Source of the DNA: Marchantia polymorpha subsp. ruderalis
Lineage: Eukaryota; Streptophyta; Marchantiopsida; Marchantiales; Marchantiaceae
Assembly (NCBI GenBank): GCA_037833965.1
Contig: AP031358.1
Coordinates: 14,392,001 to 14,456,000, forward strand
Direction of reading: 5' to 3'
Length of the DNA: 64,000 bases
In this document: positions 38,628-50,650 of the stretch, piece after piece
Numbering within the stretch: position 1 is the first letter of the stretch
How the letters are laid out: every line of letters begins with the position of its first letter
Notes under the pieces: model-generated
The model's input: the letters and a program-made list of their open reading frames with translations, nothing else
Told to the model about the DNA's origin: nothing
The model's database searches: none
Program-made: the position numbers and the translations under genes

Positions 38628-39230
38628 TGGGGACCACATGGATCATAGAAAAGGAGAGGATAAAATTGGTAATTGACCCAAGGATTTTATATGAAGCCCT
38701 GACCAATAAGAAGGAACAGACAGACAGACAGAGATAGAGACAACGAGGAGTACCAAACGCTAGAGTCACAGTTTGGTCAGCGGATTCAAAGGTTTCAGAT
38801 TTCCCATCGAACGCCATATGAATAGCTCCTATAACCTATCAATTCTAGCTTTGATAGCAATCCTCCAGTCCGTGGGACTGGGGCGAAGATTTTTTCTGTA
38901 AGCTCTCGTACAGACACGGAACGATGGAGCTTTCCTGTCAAAAGGGAACTATTGAATTGGTGTCAATGACCCATCGTTAGGACAGGCCAACATGCTCACC
39001 AAACCGTGTTAAACCTCTATACTGGCCTTCGAGTGAAATATTTGCCTAGATGCCGTGCCAAGAGGGAGAAGGAGAGAAACGGGAAGAAAACATTCAAATT
39101 GCACTCAGGTGGAAATGAATGAAATAAGCACCAATCAAGCAGAAAATGGTTCCAAGAAAGAGTCTTCATCCTCGTTTGCTCTGAGCACAGAAATCGTGCT
39201 GATTTGTCCCATTTCTGGTGGTTGATTTAA

Positions 39231-39264
39231 GTGGCCTTCGTGCACAGGTGTGCACGAAGGCCAC
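39231..39264. repeat. Perfect 15-bp GC-rich inverted repeat with 4-nt loop
   Basis: GTGGCCTTCGTGCAC (39231-39245), loop AGGT, exact complement at 39250-39264. It sits in otherwise AT-rich DNA about 260 bp beyond the 3' end of the minus-strand gene at 39527. Confidence 0.9.
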
Positions 39265-39526
39265 AGTTCCACCTTCCAGTTATCAACATTTTTCTTCCTA
39301 TGCTTTCTTGCAGCTCTAATAGACTTCTCTTCAAGATATAATACATCTGAAGATTTTCCCACTGAAGGCTCAAGTTATCACAGAGATCTTTCGAAATATC
39401 ATTGTCAATATTCACGAAAGGTTCCTAATCCTGAACTACTGGTGACGCTCACAAATCACATAAACGAGGAAACTGATCCAAATGAAGACGTCAACATCAA
39501 GTTCCAACTGCGTCGAATGGATATCC

Positions 39527-41041
39527 TCAGATCGCCCTCTCTTCCGAAGGATTCGAGGTCGGCTCCGGCGACACCAAAACGACATCGAAGACATTGCCCT
39601 GGTAGTCGGGAAGAGGAGTTTCGCGATGGTGGGCGCTATTGATCTGATAAGCGAACGACCGCAAAGTGTGCAGGCCTGCCAGGGCCAGCAAGGGCCATGG
39701 AAGCCGGGCGATCCCGTCGCGAACCACCTCGAAGCCCGGAGCTTCTCGGCGCTGGATGGTGCTGTAGTGCCAATACTCGACGAAGTTGTCTCGCGCCGCT
39801 TGCTCCTCCCAGCCTCGATGCCGGCGCATAATCACGCGCAGGCATCCGTGCGTCGTCACGTTCGTCCTCGTCTCGTTGTGTCGCAGGTACGCTTGCGTCG
39901 GGCCAGAGTCCGAGGACGACGAGAACGCCGGGTTCACCGTAACGGTCCCGCCCGAGCTCGCGCCGTCGCGAAACTGCACCAGCCCCAGCCCCGGCCCGGG
40001 CCCACTGCCCGCGGAGGCGGTCAGAACATCGTCCTCGGTCTGCGAGCTGGACGTGCTGGCGGACGATGATTGGTCCGTCCGCCTCCTCACGAACTGCAGC
40101 AGGTCGTCGACGGACCGCTCCGGCGTGCGCAGCAACCCGGGCCCCGGGTTCACGACGGCGGGCGGGCCCGCCGTCCGTCTCGTTACGGACGGGTCGGCGG
40201 CGACGCCGATCGCGACGTTGTTGTGGAACGTGAACGGGCCGTTCTGCCAGTGGGAGAGTCGGAGCTCCTCCGGGGACACCTCCCGGTGGTCAGGTCGCAG
40301 GATGAACTGGTGGCGCCTCCTTACGCCCCCGCCCCCGCCGCGGTCGCGGTCGCCTGGGTCCACGCCCGCCGTCTGCGACGAGGCTCGGGCCATCGAGAGC
40401 GACCGGTGGGCGTCGTACACGCGCGCCAGACTGTCGGTGAAGCGCTCCGGCACGCGGGCGGTGGTCGGGCGCGTTACGATGTTCGAATTTGCGGCGGTCT
40501 CCGCCGCGCCCTGCAGAATGCCGAGCCCGACGGGGCTCAGGGCGCCGGGGCTGCTCGCGACGGCCGCGGCGGGCGGCGCGGTCGCGCGCGTCCGGTCGTA
40601 GGCGGCTCGTACGTAGTAGGCCGAGAGCACCTCGAGCAGTCTGACAGTTCTCGTGTCGATCAGGCTGGACACGACATTGGCTGCGGAGCTCGGGCCCGGC
40701 GTGGACGTGTGCAGCCTTCGGAGAGCTCGATAGAATCGGGCATTCTCGTCGCCGCTGGAGCTGTCGCCCTCGGTTCTGGATGCTGCCGAGGTGCTGGCGC
40801 CGGAGCTGCTGGGACGGGCCTCGTCGTCCTCGCCCTCGCCGTCGTCGTCGAGGTTGGCCGAACGATCCGTTGCGTCGATCGCCGATGGATCGTCGTAGAT
40901 CCGGACCAGATCCTGTAAGGACTGGTACGAATTCTCATTCGTGTTGGCCTGTTCGGTTGACGCCGATTCGCTCGAACCTCTGTGTGAGTTCTTCAGCAGC
41001 GACTCGTGCATGTGTCTGTAGGGCACGAAGATCAAGCCCAT
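39527..41041 (-). CDS. Hypothetical GC-rich single-exon protein, 504 aa
   Basis: Unrecognised. The ATG at 41041 gives MGLIFVPYRH; an upstream in-frame GTG at 41056 is less likely. The first 400 residues are low in complexity: Ser/Asp/Glu-rich (about 20-95), Ala/Pro-rich (about 150-200), Gly/Pro-rich (near 330-350). The C-terminal 125 residues look folded and are probably the functional part, with a Trp/His/Arg-rich core (LRVIMRRHRGWEEQAARDNF, then EYWHYSTIQRR) and a hydrophobic stretch LPWPLLALAGLHTL. The frame is open for over 500 codons and base composition is sharply GC-rich against AT-rich flanks, both favouring a real gene. No membrane protein signal is strong. An overlapping plus-strand ORF (39786-40601) is best read as a composition shadow. 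Confidence 0.55.
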   Translation of the reverse strand: MGLIFVPYRHMHESLLKNSHRGSSESASTEQANTNENSYQSLQDLVRIYDDPSAIDATDRSANLDDDGEGEDDEARPSSSGASTSAASRTEGDSSSGDENARFYRALRRLHTSTPGPSSAANVVSSLIDTRTVRLLEVLSAYYVRAAYDRTRATAPPAAAVASSPGALSPVGLGILQGAAETAANSNIVTRPTTARVPERFTDSLARVYDAHRSLSMARASSQTAGVDPGDRDRGGGGGVRRRHQFILRPDHREVSPEELRLSHWQNGPFTFHNNVAIGVAADPSVTRRTAGPPAVVNPGPGLLRTPERSVDDLLQFVRRRTDQSSSASTSSSQTEDDVLTASAGSGPGPGLGLVQFRDGASSGGTVTVNPAFSSSSDSGPTQAYLRHNETRTNVTTHGCLRVIMRRHRGWEEQAARDNFVEYWHYSTIQRREAPGFEVVRDGIARLPWPLLALAGLHTLRSFAYQINSAHHRETPLPDYQGNVFDVVLVSPEPTSNPSEERAI

Positions 41042-44000
41042 CGTTCGTGCCTGCACTCTCGTTGAAGGTCTAGAATTCGTTCTGCGATCGTAGCTGAAAT
41101 CGCTGGAATCGATCGGTCGATGAGTGCGTGAAAAAACTGGAAATCCGAACCCAAATTAAATAATCGCTGCTCTTCTTCGCGAGCTCGAGAGAGAGTATGC
41201 CGTTTATCACCCTCTGGTATTCATAACCTGTCGACGTCCAAATGATAGAGTGCTCAATTACCCTGCCCATCACGAAGAAATCTCCCAACATTGCATAGCA
41301 TCCAGAGCCCTACGCTTTTTGTCCTCTTGACTTTATTTTCTTCTCCTCCCTGCAAGGCCCCAAGAGCTCCAAGAGACTGCAAGTGGCGGCAAATCAGACC
41401 TCGTCCGGTGATTTAAGGTTCTGAACAGCTCCTCAGAATCTAGAGCACGGTCCAACCTTGAAAATAATAGCAGCGCTCGGGAGAAGTGCCTGAGCTCAAC
41501 GAGAAATTCATGTTGTGTTCCCAAAGGGCGTTCGGAATCATTCTAGTCATTCGAATTTTGACAAGTTCGCGAAACTTGTCATATGGTGGACGTTGTCAAC
41601 GATGTGTCCCCATCCCCAACGATGAAATGCCTCGTGGCCCAGTTGAAAGATCTGAACAAACGGGATCAACAAACAGGAAACAGGATCATGCAACGACTCA
41701 AACAGCACTTTGATGGACTTTTCACTCACTCCTCGGTTTAAGATACCGAGGCAGTTGTTTGATTGGAAGCATACACTGGCTAATTACTATGGGCCCTATT
41801 TTGCTATTCATGCTTTAAAGCGACACGATCATATGAATGCCTGCGAATTTCGCAAATTTGCCTTACACTTTGCTGAGATGGAGTACAAGAAACTCATATG
41901 ATCCAAACCACCCGTCCGAACGCCATTCACTAGTCAATCCGAACCTGCACAATCAATAAACATTCTGGCAAGTAATGTTTCGATTTGCAGGGTGTGCAGA
42001 ACGCTTCGTGCACACGTCACGCCAAGGAAAATGGTGATAATCAAACATTGTGATGTATATGAGGCGAATCAGATGATACACCCTAACGAGGTCTAAGAAA
42101 CCGCGATGCTGCACTAACTTCAGCGACTCGTCAAAATTTCTAGAAAGATCGTAGACGGGGGAGACGCGTACGACCTAGTTTACTCGTCCAGAACCCAAGA
42201 GATCTGTCATTGAAATCACTTCCTGAACCTCATCGATCCCAGAGTGTCCGAATCGGATTCAATTCTGCAGTGGGGGCTCTTCTCAGCAATTGCGGGGCAC
42301 TCGAACCGTGCGCATCGATCGAAGCAATGAATTTTGCTTCTCAAGGACGTTTAGAGACCCTGAAGTTTGAAAGTGACAATTCAAGAGGTTTCATGTGTGA
42401 ACGCAGCCAGTATAACAGACCTTTCCCATCTCGTAGTCGACATGAGAAAATCATCACATCTTATCTACACCTGCAGTCTCCACTCCGAGCTTCGTGCTGG
42501 AATCCGTCGCTAGATGGTATCATCATTAGTTCAACCCCACCGATTTCGTTTCGCAAGTCACGCGCCACGATTTCCTGCTCTCCGTTCAAACCTCAATCTA
42601 GAACCACCGATGGGATCCACAAACTCGTGCCTACTCCTGCTGAATCTTGTGGCTCTATTTTCCTTGTGCTACCTGGGTGACCACGATCTGCTGAGAACTT
42701 TCTTGCCATGAAAGAGGGTAATACTTTTTTAGGGTTCCCAATTGGACGCCATTACGACGGAAGCTATCCTGAATGTCCTCGCAGTTAGACTTCAGAACTC
42801 ATAGCCTTAAATGCCTGTATACGAGTTCGGCAATGTAATTACTTGTCTGAACTCGATCAAGAATTACAATGTGTCGTTCGTTCTCTCTCAAACCGGTGCT
42901 TTATCATCGCCAAATCCCCTTTGCTTCTGGCAGGTTCCCATCATCATCTCGGGGCTGTGAAATGTCGATACAAATTCTTTGAGGTCAGTCCTTTTGGCTC
43001 GAAAATCGGACTGTATGTCCTGCAATCCTTGTAAACTCATCCTCACCCGGCATCTCGTCATCGTCTTTCAGCTCTCCCGTTTGGTATTCACTGCCGCAGC
43101 AGCAGCGATATCCCATTGAATGTATGTCTTAGAACCAACCTCGATCCACGACGATGGAGTCGGCAATCCCTTCAGTGCTGCCAGCTGTGTCAAGACCGCA
43201 GCTGACGTTCCGTTGCGTAAAGTAGAATTGAAAAATATGTTGGATGAGCTCTTGGGCGTGTCCAGTATGTCAGTGCCCTTGCTTTCTACTGGACAGTCGT
43301 CGCTTGGTCTACAATCTTTCTACTCCTTTCTCTGCAATCATCCTTCTTCTTCAATTCGAGTCCACGCCTGCAAGCAGAGTTCTTCGGATTTGTTCCTTTT
43401 TTAAAAGGATGGAAGTGATCTCTCCCAGAGCTGAGCCCAGTTGTCAGTGCTGATGAGGGTGAACTAGAATCTTCACTTTTTGAGAAGACTCTGCATTTCG
43501 AGATCTGGACTTCAATACCTGGACAATGATTGCCATTGAAATTCGGCTACGATACTAACTGTCAATATCTCTGGAGCTAGTAATAGACTATGAATAGAGC
43601 AAGTCTAGACTATAAATTCTCAATATCTCCGGAGACTTTCTTCTGGACAAGGGTACTGATCATCGCATTAAATCTGGACAGCGTTGTGGCTATCCGTTGT
43701 CGAAACAAAGATCTGACTATTCTGCCTCCAATCTGGATATGTTTCTAGCTTCCGGCAGCTCTCTTGGTCCAGAACGTGATCCTGGGTCAACTTGGGTCAA
43801 TCTCAGCTTCAATGAGATTTACTGACATGATCCGTACTGGTTGTAAGAAAGCGTCAGGTATGACATAGAAAACCGTAGAATTTCATCACTTACACGTACA
43901 TTTATTTGTACGCAGCTCACAAAACTCACCGTTCTTGATTATTTTTGGGACCTGATTAATGCACCAAAGTGCCATCTCACTACAGAATTCAACGACATTA

Positions 44001-44315
44001 CTGCGTATCTGCACAGCATTGAACACATGCAGAATCTTGCGGAAACACAACCTTTCTAGAGCTTTTCTTCCATGAGCTTCATGACATTATGTTACCCCAA
44101 TGCAGTGCAAGTCAACCCATGTGCTGATACCACATCAGTACTTCACAGACCTTGTAGCTTCTCACACACGAAAAAGTGACTACAAGTAGCGCGAATGAGC
44201 TCTTTCATCTCGGTTGCCCTCCTTCAGGGAGAGATATCCATCTGCACACTGACGATCCACGGACTTCAGTTTGGAAGTTGAGCTGAGCTTGGTCGTTAGC
44301 AGCATACCTGTCGTC
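41042..44315. other. Intergenic, no supported gene
   Basis: Short ORFs only. The 156-codon plus ORF at 42210-42680 has no domain character. The right part presumably holds the promoter of the lectin-like gene at 44316. Confidence 0.45.
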
Positions 44316-45065
44316 ATGTCTCGATCATGCCAGGCGCAGCTCGGAGCGAACTCAAAGTTGGTTTTGACAAGCCTGGCATCATCACGAGCCATTTTCATCT
44401 GCCTGTACTTCGTCACTTTCGTGCCTGGAAAATCTGCACAGCAAGTTCTGGTGGAAGGTTCTCCTCCAGGTCCATTCAGCACCACCATCAGGTTTCCCTG
44501 GCCAGGCACCAGCCCGAACCAAGAATGCAGAGGCCTGGCGTGGACGATCATCGAATCTGCGAGCGGAAATTACTCTTTGGAGCACGTATTGTCGTGTCCG
44601 AACCAGACGGTGAATTGCTGGGTGGGAGTGAGGCGGCTGGGTGCGGAGGAAAACTCGACCCATGGCCCCCGGTCGGACAACCCTCTCAGAGATCTGGTGT
44701 GGCGAGTCCCCGTCGACCTTCTGCAGCCGACAAACAGTTGCGCTCTTCGATTCTCGGACGACGGCGACTTGCAGTTCTTCATCCCACCGCCCGTGGATCC
44801 CGAAACTCTGCTCCCGCACTATCACGACCCAGGAATCATACTCTGGACCAGCAACACGCACGACAAAGGCGCCGTCGACATCGACCTGCAAGACAACGGC
44901 ATCCTCGTCCTCGCCGACGCACAAAAGGCGGTCGTTTGGCAATCTGCGGACGGCCCCATTTTCCAGCTCTCTCGTTCACGAGCTCGTCGCATCCTTTCCG
45001 ATTCTCATGCAGCCATACTCCTTACAGCATCGCTCGTATTTTCATACGGCACCGCGTCATTGTAA
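44316..45065 (+). CDS. Secreted bulb-type (G-type) lectin domain protein, about 249 aa
   Basis: Probably an extracellular mannose-binding-type lectin. From the ATG at 44316, a basic N-terminus is followed by a hydrophobic run (AIFICLYFVTFV) ending near KSAQQ, consistent with a signal peptide; an upstream in-frame ATG at 44271 is possible. The body matches the bulb-lectin pattern: LVWRVPVD (family VWVANRD), LRFSDDGDLQ, ILWTSNT, a second strand set IDLQDNGILVLAD and the closing VVWQS. Cys residues in the N-terminal half could form disulfides. The C-terminus ends in a hydrophobic tail (AAILLTASLVFSYG) after a short basic/polar linker, resembling a GPI-anchor signal. No kinase domain follows, so this is a lectin-only protein unless a downstream exon is missed. 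Confidence 0.6.
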   Translation: MSRSCQAQLGANSKLVLTSLASSRAIFICLYFVTFVPGKSAQQVLVEGSPPGPFSTTIRFPWPGTSPNQECRGLAWTIIESASGNYSLEHVLSCPNQTVNCWVGVRRLGAEENSTHGPRSDNPLRDLVWRVPVDLLQPTNSCALRFSDDGDLQFFIPPPVDPETLLPHYHDPGIILWTSNTHDKGAVDIDLQDNGILVLADAQKAVVWQSADGPIFQLSRSRARRILSDSHAAILLTASLVFSYGTASL

Positions 45066-45716
45066 ACATTCGACCATCGATGTACGTAGTAGGGCACTGC
45101 TCCCCTTCTTACGAGGATTCTGTTTGTACATTTTCGTACATGGATCGTATATATTATCGTAAGCGTCCACTCCACACGATCCAGCGCATTCGGATACGTA
45201 TGAGATTTATGTACGCACTCTCGTAGAGCACGAATGTCTATTGCTGACGGTATTCGCCAACGAGGCAACGAGGTCCAGAAGTCGAGACAGAATCAGCGTG
45301 AAACGTATTCCGACCGGGAGGTGATACGAACGCGTTTGCACTCTCGCTTGTTGGAACGTAGTCGAATACCGGAAAGGCTTCAATTCATACCTGACCTTAG
45401 CAACGCAGCGTTATGAAGTGGTAAAAAAAAATTCGAGGATCGATTGAAAACTGCGGTCATCAGATCCGGAATCAGTCAATTCCGATAATAGAGTCCGAGG
45501 AAGAAGAGTCTTAGCGTGGAAATTTTTGGACAATTTTATTAATTTTCAATCGACCTCACATTTCTCGGGCACATTGCCGGTATGGCCTGTCACTCTGTGC
45601 TCGACGTTGGTGCCAACTTCGGTCCTTCGGCTCTCGTGGACGGGCTGCAGATGACGATCTCAATCCCTCGTCAGCTGCGGATTTTGTCCCGAGAGACCTT
45701 CTTCATCGGACCTCCT

Positions 45717-46037
45717 TCAGTGTTCGTCCTGAGGGCGCTTCTCGCGCTTGTGCTCGCTCCAAAGGTCTCCGGGACGTCTTCGAGAACGCGCATCGCCGAC
45801 GTTGACGTTGGCTTTCTTCGAGGGGGGCTGAGCACGCTGGGCATCGTGTTTCTGGCTTGCAGCCCCGGATCCGGTCTGCGGCTCTTGTAGCCCCCGTAAC
45901 AGCGCATGCAGAAATGAGTTTCGTCCACGTCGGTCTTTGCGGCTGGCCACGACAGGAGCCGCAACCGACGCTTCCACTACCTCCTCTTCTGCACTAAGAA
46001 CGCCGAAGAAATTCTTCACAGTCGTCGTCGACGACAT
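45717..46037 (-). CDS. Small hypothetical basic protein, 106 aa (uncertain)
   Basis: Unrecognised. Begins MSSTTTVKNFFGVL, then an acidic-to-neutral segment and a long Arg/Lys/Gln-rich basic tail with SRRRPGDLWSEHKREKRP. An overlapping minus ORF (45671-45964) in another frame looks equally plausible in its middle (CMRCYGGYKSRRPDPG), so either a frame is misassigned or an intron joins the two. GC content is higher than in the flanks, which mildly favours coding. Confidence 0.3.
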   Translation of the reverse strand: MSSTTTVKNFFGVLSAEEEVVEASVAAPVVASRKDRRGRNSFLHALLRGLQEPQTGSGAASQKHDAQRAQPPSKKANVNVGDARSRRRPGDLWSEHKREKRPQDEH

Positions 46038-46149
46038 GTCTCAACACTGCAACCCTTTGCAGATGCTTTGCTGTATGGAATTATTCACCTCTCGTTCGAT
46101 CCTCGAAAGAACTGAGACTGCTTCTGTTTGCACTCTTCCCAAGAGTCTC

Positions 46150-46386
46150 AAACTATTCCTCGCTGTCGAAGTTTGACAGTCAGTCTGGAGTATGTCACCT
46201 GATCACACTAGACCACTATCTCACATTTGCTGCACCAGAAACTAGCGATGAATCTAATTGAATGGACAAACTATTCTTCGATGTCGAAATTTCACATTCA
46301 GTCTGGACTCTGTCACCTGATCACACTAGAAGACGATCTCACCTTCGCTGCAGCAGAAACTAACAATGTATCTAAATATATGGACT
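46150..46386. repeat. Tandem duplication of a 118-bp unit
   Basis: AAACTATTC-TCG-TGTCGAA starts at 46150 and again at 46268; both copies contain TGTCACCTGATCACACTAGA and CTGCA-CAGAAACTA. The copies are diverged. Confidence 0.85.
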
Positions 46387-49300
46387 CGAGTGAACTTTGC
46401 AGAATATCTGTCGATCGATCTTCATAGGAGGAGAACACATCTCAAACGCACTGTCTGATATTCTGGACGCGCACTAGACCTGTAGACTTGTACCCTTCAG
46501 CTCTCAGCGCTTCGCCCCAAGGTTCGTCAGTCTCGAGCGTAATGGCGTAACGAATGTTCGTCAATCTCCAGTCACGGGTCATATACGTCAGGGAGACCCC
46601 TGATGTCATCAGCCTCGCCCGAGTACTCACGAATAGACTCCAGAATTGATGGTCTGGGCCGGGATATAGTGCTCATAGATCAACTATCTCATCAAATTCC
46701 CCTGAACCAAAATCAGATGTGATTGTATCAATTTTTAAAGCTCTTTAATATTCATTTTCTCAAATTTTTAGTACATATTTCGGTTCCACTCAATTTTTAT
46801 CTATTTCTTGATATAATGGTTTTCATGGACTTCTGTTTAATTATATCTGGTTTTCTTGCATATTGAAGAATATATATATATCAGATTTTATTAATATTAC
46901 TATGAAAAATCAGCCGTATTCATTGAGACATAGTTTTATCGTGATATAAGAATTATGATCAATATTATTCTTTTTTGAATTTTAAAATTTATCTTATTAA
47001 ATAATTATAATATTGCCTGGTAATCATATTCTTACATATTTAATTCCAAAATTTACATTCTATGAATAGTAAAGTTATATATATTTTTAAAAAATTTGCT
47101 TTAAAAATTGATCCAAAATGTAATCGGTATAGTTCTTGTATTTTTCTTACATGTACGCAACTATCTAACATCCCTAGTAACCTAGATGCCCGGATCTAGT
47201 TACGCAAGAATGTTCTACATGAGTTATAATAGAATATGAACTAACATATTTCAGCATAAAATAAATTAATATCACATCAATTGGCATAATTTATAGCTGA
47301 ACATATGGAAGTTATTGAAAAAATTAATATTCAACTTATTTATAAAGCCTAAAGTAATGATGATTCCAAAGGAGAAATTTACATCGATTGCTTACTAAGA
47401 GATTGAAATATCAATTCACTCTTGTTCACACTACGAGAAGATGAGATAATAAATATCCTATCCTCGAATTATGTCTATAAACTTGAAGACTATTGGTCTT
47501 TGGTCTTATTTTCTTTGCATGATGGTATATATCAATCCAAGTGATAAATGTTGATATTAGATTCCAAGAGATTTCAAAATAAATATTTTTAATGATAAAT
47601 TGGATTTAAAATTTAAGCTCTTTTTCTTTGAACAAAAATCACCGATTTCAACCATATACCAACACAAATTGTAGGTAAATATTTTTAATTAAAATCTAAA
47701 AAAAATGTCGATTATCAGAATCTGAATTTGGTCAATTTATGTCATTTTCATTTTTTTTTAGAGTCAGTAAGATTATCCAAATTAAATATGATACAGTCTA
47801 TAGCTTTATTTTTTGGAAAATATTTAATTATTTTTATTAATTATTATATTTATTTATATTATAATCGACAATGTGTGTAAAATATAAATGTCACGTAAAT
47901 GTAAAAATTACAGACACATTCCCCCATCAGGCTGTGACGGAAAGATTACTCGTTCGATGCCATAGCTAGAGCTTCAACTTAAGAATAAAGTTGGAGTGTT
48001 GTAGTGGAGATGAAGCGCTTCCAAAAATCATTGATGAAACAAAGTTCAAAGATAAATTTATGCAGAAGTTTTAGTTTTATCGATGTGCTGCAGTGGAAGA
48101 GTAGGACTTAGGTCAGGCGAGGTATCTTGCACATGGATATTGCAACACGACATATTTCATTTGCATATGAAACATCACAGAGTACAGACGGTCATTCACA
48201 AGCATGTGCATCTATGTTACACTAGGTAATGATCTAGTCCATAACATGATTTAAGCTTCTGGAGGCTAAGAGAAGGAGACCGGGAGCTATAGTGCTCAAT
48301 TTATATCACGAAAAACATCTACCCTGCTCGATTCTTGCGTTGTGTATATTAACACTGTCCACTAACACTGTGTTGAGGAGTTGTCAAGTATAAGAATCAC
48401 ATGTCAACATAGTTGACCCTGCACAGCTAATCCACATCTTAAGTAAACTATTTACTAGTGATGTTTTTCATCTTGATTGTTAGTTATTTATAAATTAAAA
48501 GAAATATAATTAATAATTTTCTATAATAAATAACGATAATATCTATTTATTTTGTTGGAACTTATGCTAAATTTGGTATGTATCATTATATTCAGTATAT
48601 ATGATACATTAAGAATGTTTATTGAACTGTTATGTATTTTCATATTTTCATTTCTTACTATAATGAAGGTACAATATGATATTGGACATCAAAAGTCAAA
48701 GCTAATTTTAAGTATTATGAATCAAATAATCACACTTGTTTCAATCAAGTATGACTATTTAGCTAAAGATTCAAAGAATTTAGAAATCAATATTTGAGTT
48801 TTATTGATAAAAAAAAATGATGCTCGAGTTTATTTTTCTATAATAAGTCAAAATGAAAATCTTATTAAGTTAATAAGTTAATTTTTCTATCTGACACTCA
48901 AAATGAAAATCTTAACATTCTTACTAACTTTAAACAAAACAGGATTTTTGACTAACCATCAAGCAAATTTTAATTTTAGTGTTCAAAAATGACCAATCTA
49001 GTCTTTGGTATATTAAAACGTCTTTGTTGACAAGCGGCCGATTTTGGTGTTTAAATTTGCACTCCTGTTTAAACAAGTCTACCAACTCTAAGAAATAAAA
49101 GAACATAATCTTCATACCTGTCCTTTCTACAGTTGTTGGACCCGCATCATTCGGAAAAATCATACAGGTTTATGTATTGGATCTCAAGGCTGACCACCTC
49201 ATTTTTCAGTGAAGTGATTTCATCATGGTGAGACTTGCAACAACACACACTCAAAAATTTGTCCTCAATGTGGAATTTTGATAGTTTAGCCAAATTCTGA

Positions 49301-49489
49301 TTTCTTCAGAAACATAACTGCGCGATTGACATGATTCCATAGATTTGAAAAGACTTACAAGTGAAAATTCTATGAAAGATTTTGCAGAGGTTCATGTTCC
49401 ATAAGGATCTAAACATATGCTTGTCATTGGCATAATGACATTCTAACCTCTTTAAATTCCTAATCTGCAATTGCTATAAGCAATTATTA
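46387..49489. other. Strongly AT-rich intergenic region
   Basis: Very AT-rich from about 46700 to 49000, with only chance ORFs (for example 48552-48797, a run of Ile/Leu/Phe codons). No mobile-element end, tRNA or other feature recognised. Confidence 0.5.
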
Positions 49490-50650
49490 TCACTCCTCGC
49501 ACACCCATGCATGCCCACCTAATTCTGGCCTCACGTATTTCACCTGATACAACTTGAAGAGTTCAGAATAGCGATTTTGAAGCTGAGGCGCAAGAGTTTG
49601 CTGAATCCTCAGCCATGCTTCTTTCAACTCCTTGCTTTCCCCATCTTGTAGAACAGCCCTAGGATCGCTAATGCCATCTAATCTAACAACATTAGATTTT
49701 AACTCTTCCCAATTCGGAATTGCTTGGCCCAACCGGCATATCACATCCTGTCCAGCCTTCACAGCATAAAGCATGACTTTGAGTGAGATTTCAATAGTTT
49801 TCCGAATCCACTCGCTATGCTCCCAATCCAAGTGTATCTTCAAACTTTCTTGATCTTTGACAATGTGAAACCCATTAACCGACTCACACATCAAGTGTAA
49901 GCAAACGGTCATGCCAACATGCAGAATTGCACTCATTCTGTAAATAATGCCAACATCGTTTGTAATGTAAGGTCGCTTGGGAGCTCTTGCTTGACGAAAT
50001 GATTTAGAATACTGAATGATGCTGTCCACTTTTGACATGAAAGCACTGGAATTTGACTGCAGTTGTTGTTGCAAAGAGAGTATCTGTCCCACCTTATTTT
50101 CCAATCTCTGCATAATGCTCACCACTGATCTCAACCTCTCATCCACACCATCAAACCTTCGTCCCATATTTACTTCTACCTTGTCTATCTTGGACAAAAT
50201 AAGTTGGGTTGAAATATTTTCTACACTTGTGCTCGCCCGACTTAAGCATCTAGATGAAAGTCGATTGGAGTCTTTCATATCATGAAATTTTGAATTGTTA
50301 GTCATGTTCTCATCTTCAGCCTGAGAATGAACCCAATCATTGTTCACGCTGATTAAACCTTGCTGCAATGACCTCAATTGTTGGATAAGGACTTGCTGCA
50401 ATTATTCCAATAGTTGCAATCGCTTCTGTCGTATCTCATTCACAATCGCTTCAACGTCGCTCTTCCACAGCAACTCCCTAGCTCTTTCAAATATAACCTG
50501 TGTTGTGTGCCCTTTAATCAAGGGCCAATAGTGCTCATAGTTAAACAACTCATCTTCCTTCTCCAAGTGCGATCTCTTCAACGCAATATCCTCAAGTTTG
50601 TCATTAATGCTACGAATGAATTTCGATATCAGATCCTCAATTAGAATTGC
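49490..50650 (-). pseudogene. 3' part of a Roco/COR-like plant gene, split by the solo LTR
   Basis: One open minus-strand frame runs from 50650 to 49490, broken by a single TAA at 50402-50404. The encoded part is helix- and coiled-coil-rich (IDKVEVNMGRRFDGVDERLR, MQRLENKVGQILSLQQQLQ), then has a folded-looking C-terminal domain with HLMCESVNGFHIV, GQAIPNWEELKS and SKELKEAWLRIQQ, ending GGHAWVCEE. It joins in frame to 56053-57163 across the 5-bp target duplication once the solo LTR is removed. I attribute it to the C-terminal region of a Roco-type protein because of the COR features upstream; the C-terminal domain itself I cannot name. Nonsense mutations here and upstream show decay. Confidence 0.7.

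Larger units (their letters stand above)
33670..39230. other. Long intergenic region without a supported gene
   Basis: AT-rich with scattered short ORFs. Contains the inverted repeat at 34615 and a GA microsatellite at 38593. I see no domain-bearing ORF; small multi-exon genes cannot be excluded. Confidence 0.45.

Noticed and set aside
39786..40601. 271-codon plus-strand ORF overlapping the 504-aa minus-strand gene
   Set aside because: High-GC shadow of the minus-strand frame; no domain character and no plausible start context.
41710..41901. 63-codon plus ORF that looks protein-like (LFDWKHTLANYYGPYF)
   Set aside because: Could be a gene relic, but it is too short and I recognise no family.
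42210..42680. 156-codon plus ORF
   Set aside because: Composition looks random, with no motif and no supporting neighbour or repeat.
46650..46690. Short similarity (CTATGAGCACTAT on the minus strand) to the Roco-like fragment at 50527-50545
   Set aside because: Only about 30 bp with indels; could be chance, and the flanking translation does not continue the match.
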